6,857 bases of DNA from positions 1 to 6,857 of the forward strand of contig DJLG01000028.1 in assembly GCA_002434915.1 (NCBI GenBank), written 5' to 3'. The position numbers were made by a program, and so were the translations under genes. The stretch comes from Proteobacteria bacterium UBA6522. Lineage in GTDB: Bacteria; Pseudomonadota; Gammaproteobacteria; Steroidobacterales; Rariloculaceae. Within the stretch, counting starts at the first letter, position 1. Every line of letters starts with the position of its first letter. This document shows, piece by piece, positions 5,832-6,857 of the stretch. The notes under the pieces were generated by a model. It made no database searches. It was given only the letters and a program-made list of their open reading frames with translations, and was not told the DNA's origin.

Positions 5832-6857
5832 TTAGCTAGCGCGTTTTTTACTACGTCTTTTTCGTGTTGATTTTGGTCGGTTACTTCGTTTCTTTCTGTT
5901 TTGCTGAGGACCACGTGGGTTTTTATGTGAGGTTTTGTTACGTAATGGGGCATCCTCGAAATCTGCCACAAATCCTTCAACCATGCGCCGAGGTATGGGA
6001 GCTCCGATCATTCTTTCGGTACTGCGAACCCAACCACGATCCTCTTTAGTAACGAATGTACAGGCTATACCTGATTTATCTGAACGGCCTGTACGTCCAA
6101 TACGGTGTGTATAGGCCTCAGGCGTTCCAGGCACGTCAAAATTAATTACGTAGGACACGTTGCTAACATCGATTCCGCGTGCAGCAATATCAGTAGCTAC
6201 CAAAATATCGAAGTGGCCTGTACGAAATCCCCCCATAGCCTTGTCTCTTTGTGCCTGCGACATATTTCCTTGTAGGCCAACTGCACGATGCCCTAGTTTG
6301 CTGAGCTGCAAAGCTAGACGCCTTGCCCTATGCTTTGTCCTAGTAAATACAATCGCGGAACTACAATCAGCGCTATTTAAGATATGTTTTAGTAAATCCT
6401 GTTTGCGTTTTTCTGGGATCAAGTAAAGAGCATGATCAATCGTGCTAGCTGGCGTACTATCGGCTAGTTCAGCTATATGTGGTTTATTAAGTATTTTATT
6501 AGCCAGTCTGCGGATTTCCTTGGGCATAGTTGCTGAGAAAAGTAGATTTTGTCGAGACTCAGGCAATTCCGCTAGAATTTTTTGAATATCTGGTAAGAAC
6601 CCCATATCAAACATATGGTCTGCTTCATCAAGGACTAATGTTTTTACTGCGCCCAGATAGAGTGCACCACGTCTCATAAGGTCTAAGACACGTCCAGGAC
6701 AACCAATCACAATCTCAGGTTTGCGGCGCAGCCCCGAAATTTGTTTATGTATGGATATACCGCCATACACCGTCGTTATTTTTATATTGGTGAATTGACT
6801 CAGCATGCGAAATTCTTTTGCAATCTGAGTGGCTAACTCACGAGTTGGAGCAAGTAC
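5832..6857 (-). CDS. DEAD-box ATP-dependent RNA helicase, RhlE-like, 5' end cut by the window edge
   Basis: RNA helicase that uses ATP to unwind short duplexes, acting in ribosome assembly or RNA decay. The frame stays open through the right edge, 17 codons beyond the ATG at 6806, and those codons encode PTRELA (motif Ia, residues 4-9 of the visible 341). The gene is therefore partial, and the Q motif and Walker A lie outside. Visible motifs in order are GG (32-33), CPGR (53-56; usually TPGR), DEAD (77-80), SAT (108-110), VFTRT (170-174), ATDIAARGID (221-230) and HRIGRTGR (251-258). The C-terminus after about residue 305 is a lysine/arginine-rich tail, as in RhlE-type proteins, probably for non-specific RNA binding. 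Assignment to RhlE rather than another subfamily rests on the short basic tail and the motif context and is moderately sure. The stop lies 16 bp before yaiI. Confidence 0.95.
   Translation of the reverse strand, partial: VLAPTRELATQIAKEFRMLSQFTNIKITTVYGGISIHKQISGLRRKPEIVIGCPGRVLDLMRRGALYLGAVKTLVLDEADHMFDMGFLPDIQKILAELPESRQNLLFSATMPKEIRRLANKILNKPHIAELADSTPASTIDHALYLIPEKRKQDLLKHILNSADCSSAIVFTRTKHRARRLALQLSKLGHRAVGLQGNMSQAQRDKAMGGFRTGHFDILVATDIAARGIDVSNVSYVINFDVPGTPEAYTHRIGRTGRSDKSGIACTFVTKEDRGWVRSTERMIGAPIPRRMVEGFVADFEDAPLRNKTSHKNPRGPQQNRKKRSNRPKSTRKRRSKKRAS

Noticed and set aside
6160..6426. 88-codon plus-strand frame inside the helicase gene
   Set aside because: Antisense to helicase motifs IV to V; no independent support.

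Overview
The window looks like ordinary chromosomal DNA from a Gram-negative proteobacterium. A marine or other aquatic gammaproteobacterium is my best guess, but this is inference. The reasons are a TRAP-type solute-binding protein, a TonB C-terminal domain protein, a YaiI protein very close to the enterobacterial family, an RhlE-type DEAD-box helicase, moderate GC with AT-rich gaps, and short intergenic distances. I see no insertion sequence, phage gene, CRISPR array, tRNA or rRNA. Codon usage looks even across the genes, with no obvious sign of recent transfer.

Layout from left to right. (1) A complete moeA gene (molybdenum cofactor synthesis) runs leftward and its stop codon lies at the window edge. 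(2) A 111-bp AT-rich gap separates it from a rightward cluster: a small exported TPR protein, an exported protein with a TonB C-terminal-like domain, and, after a 63-bp gap, a 12-helix MATE family efflux transporter. (3) A 121-bp convergent gap is very A/T-rich. It holds an imperfect direct repeat and a weak terminator-like hairpin. (4) A leftward gene follows for a TakP-like TRAP solute-binding protein with a Tat/lipoprotein-type signal, and no TRAP permease genes beside it. (5) A leftward pair completes the window: an RhlE-like DEAD-box RNA helicase, whose N-terminus lies beyond the right edge, and a yaiI (DUF188) gene 16 bp downstream of it.

The most informative detail is the start of the TonB-domain gene. 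The first conventional start in its frame is a GTG at 1898, but the frame is open upstream and encodes a clear signal peptide. That signal peptide begins at an ATA codon at 1823, preceded by GGAGGA at ideal spacing and overlapping the stop of the TPR gene (ATAA). This is the common ATGA overlap with a G replaced by A. It is either a rare AUA start or a base error, and it ties the two exported proteins together as a translationally coupled pair.

The other genes are recognisable housekeeping or transport functions. I do not see a multi-gene defence, biosynthetic or mobile system. The TPR plus TonB-domain pair, possibly with the MATE pump, is the only part that could be an uncharacterised functional unit, and its role cannot be read from the sequence.
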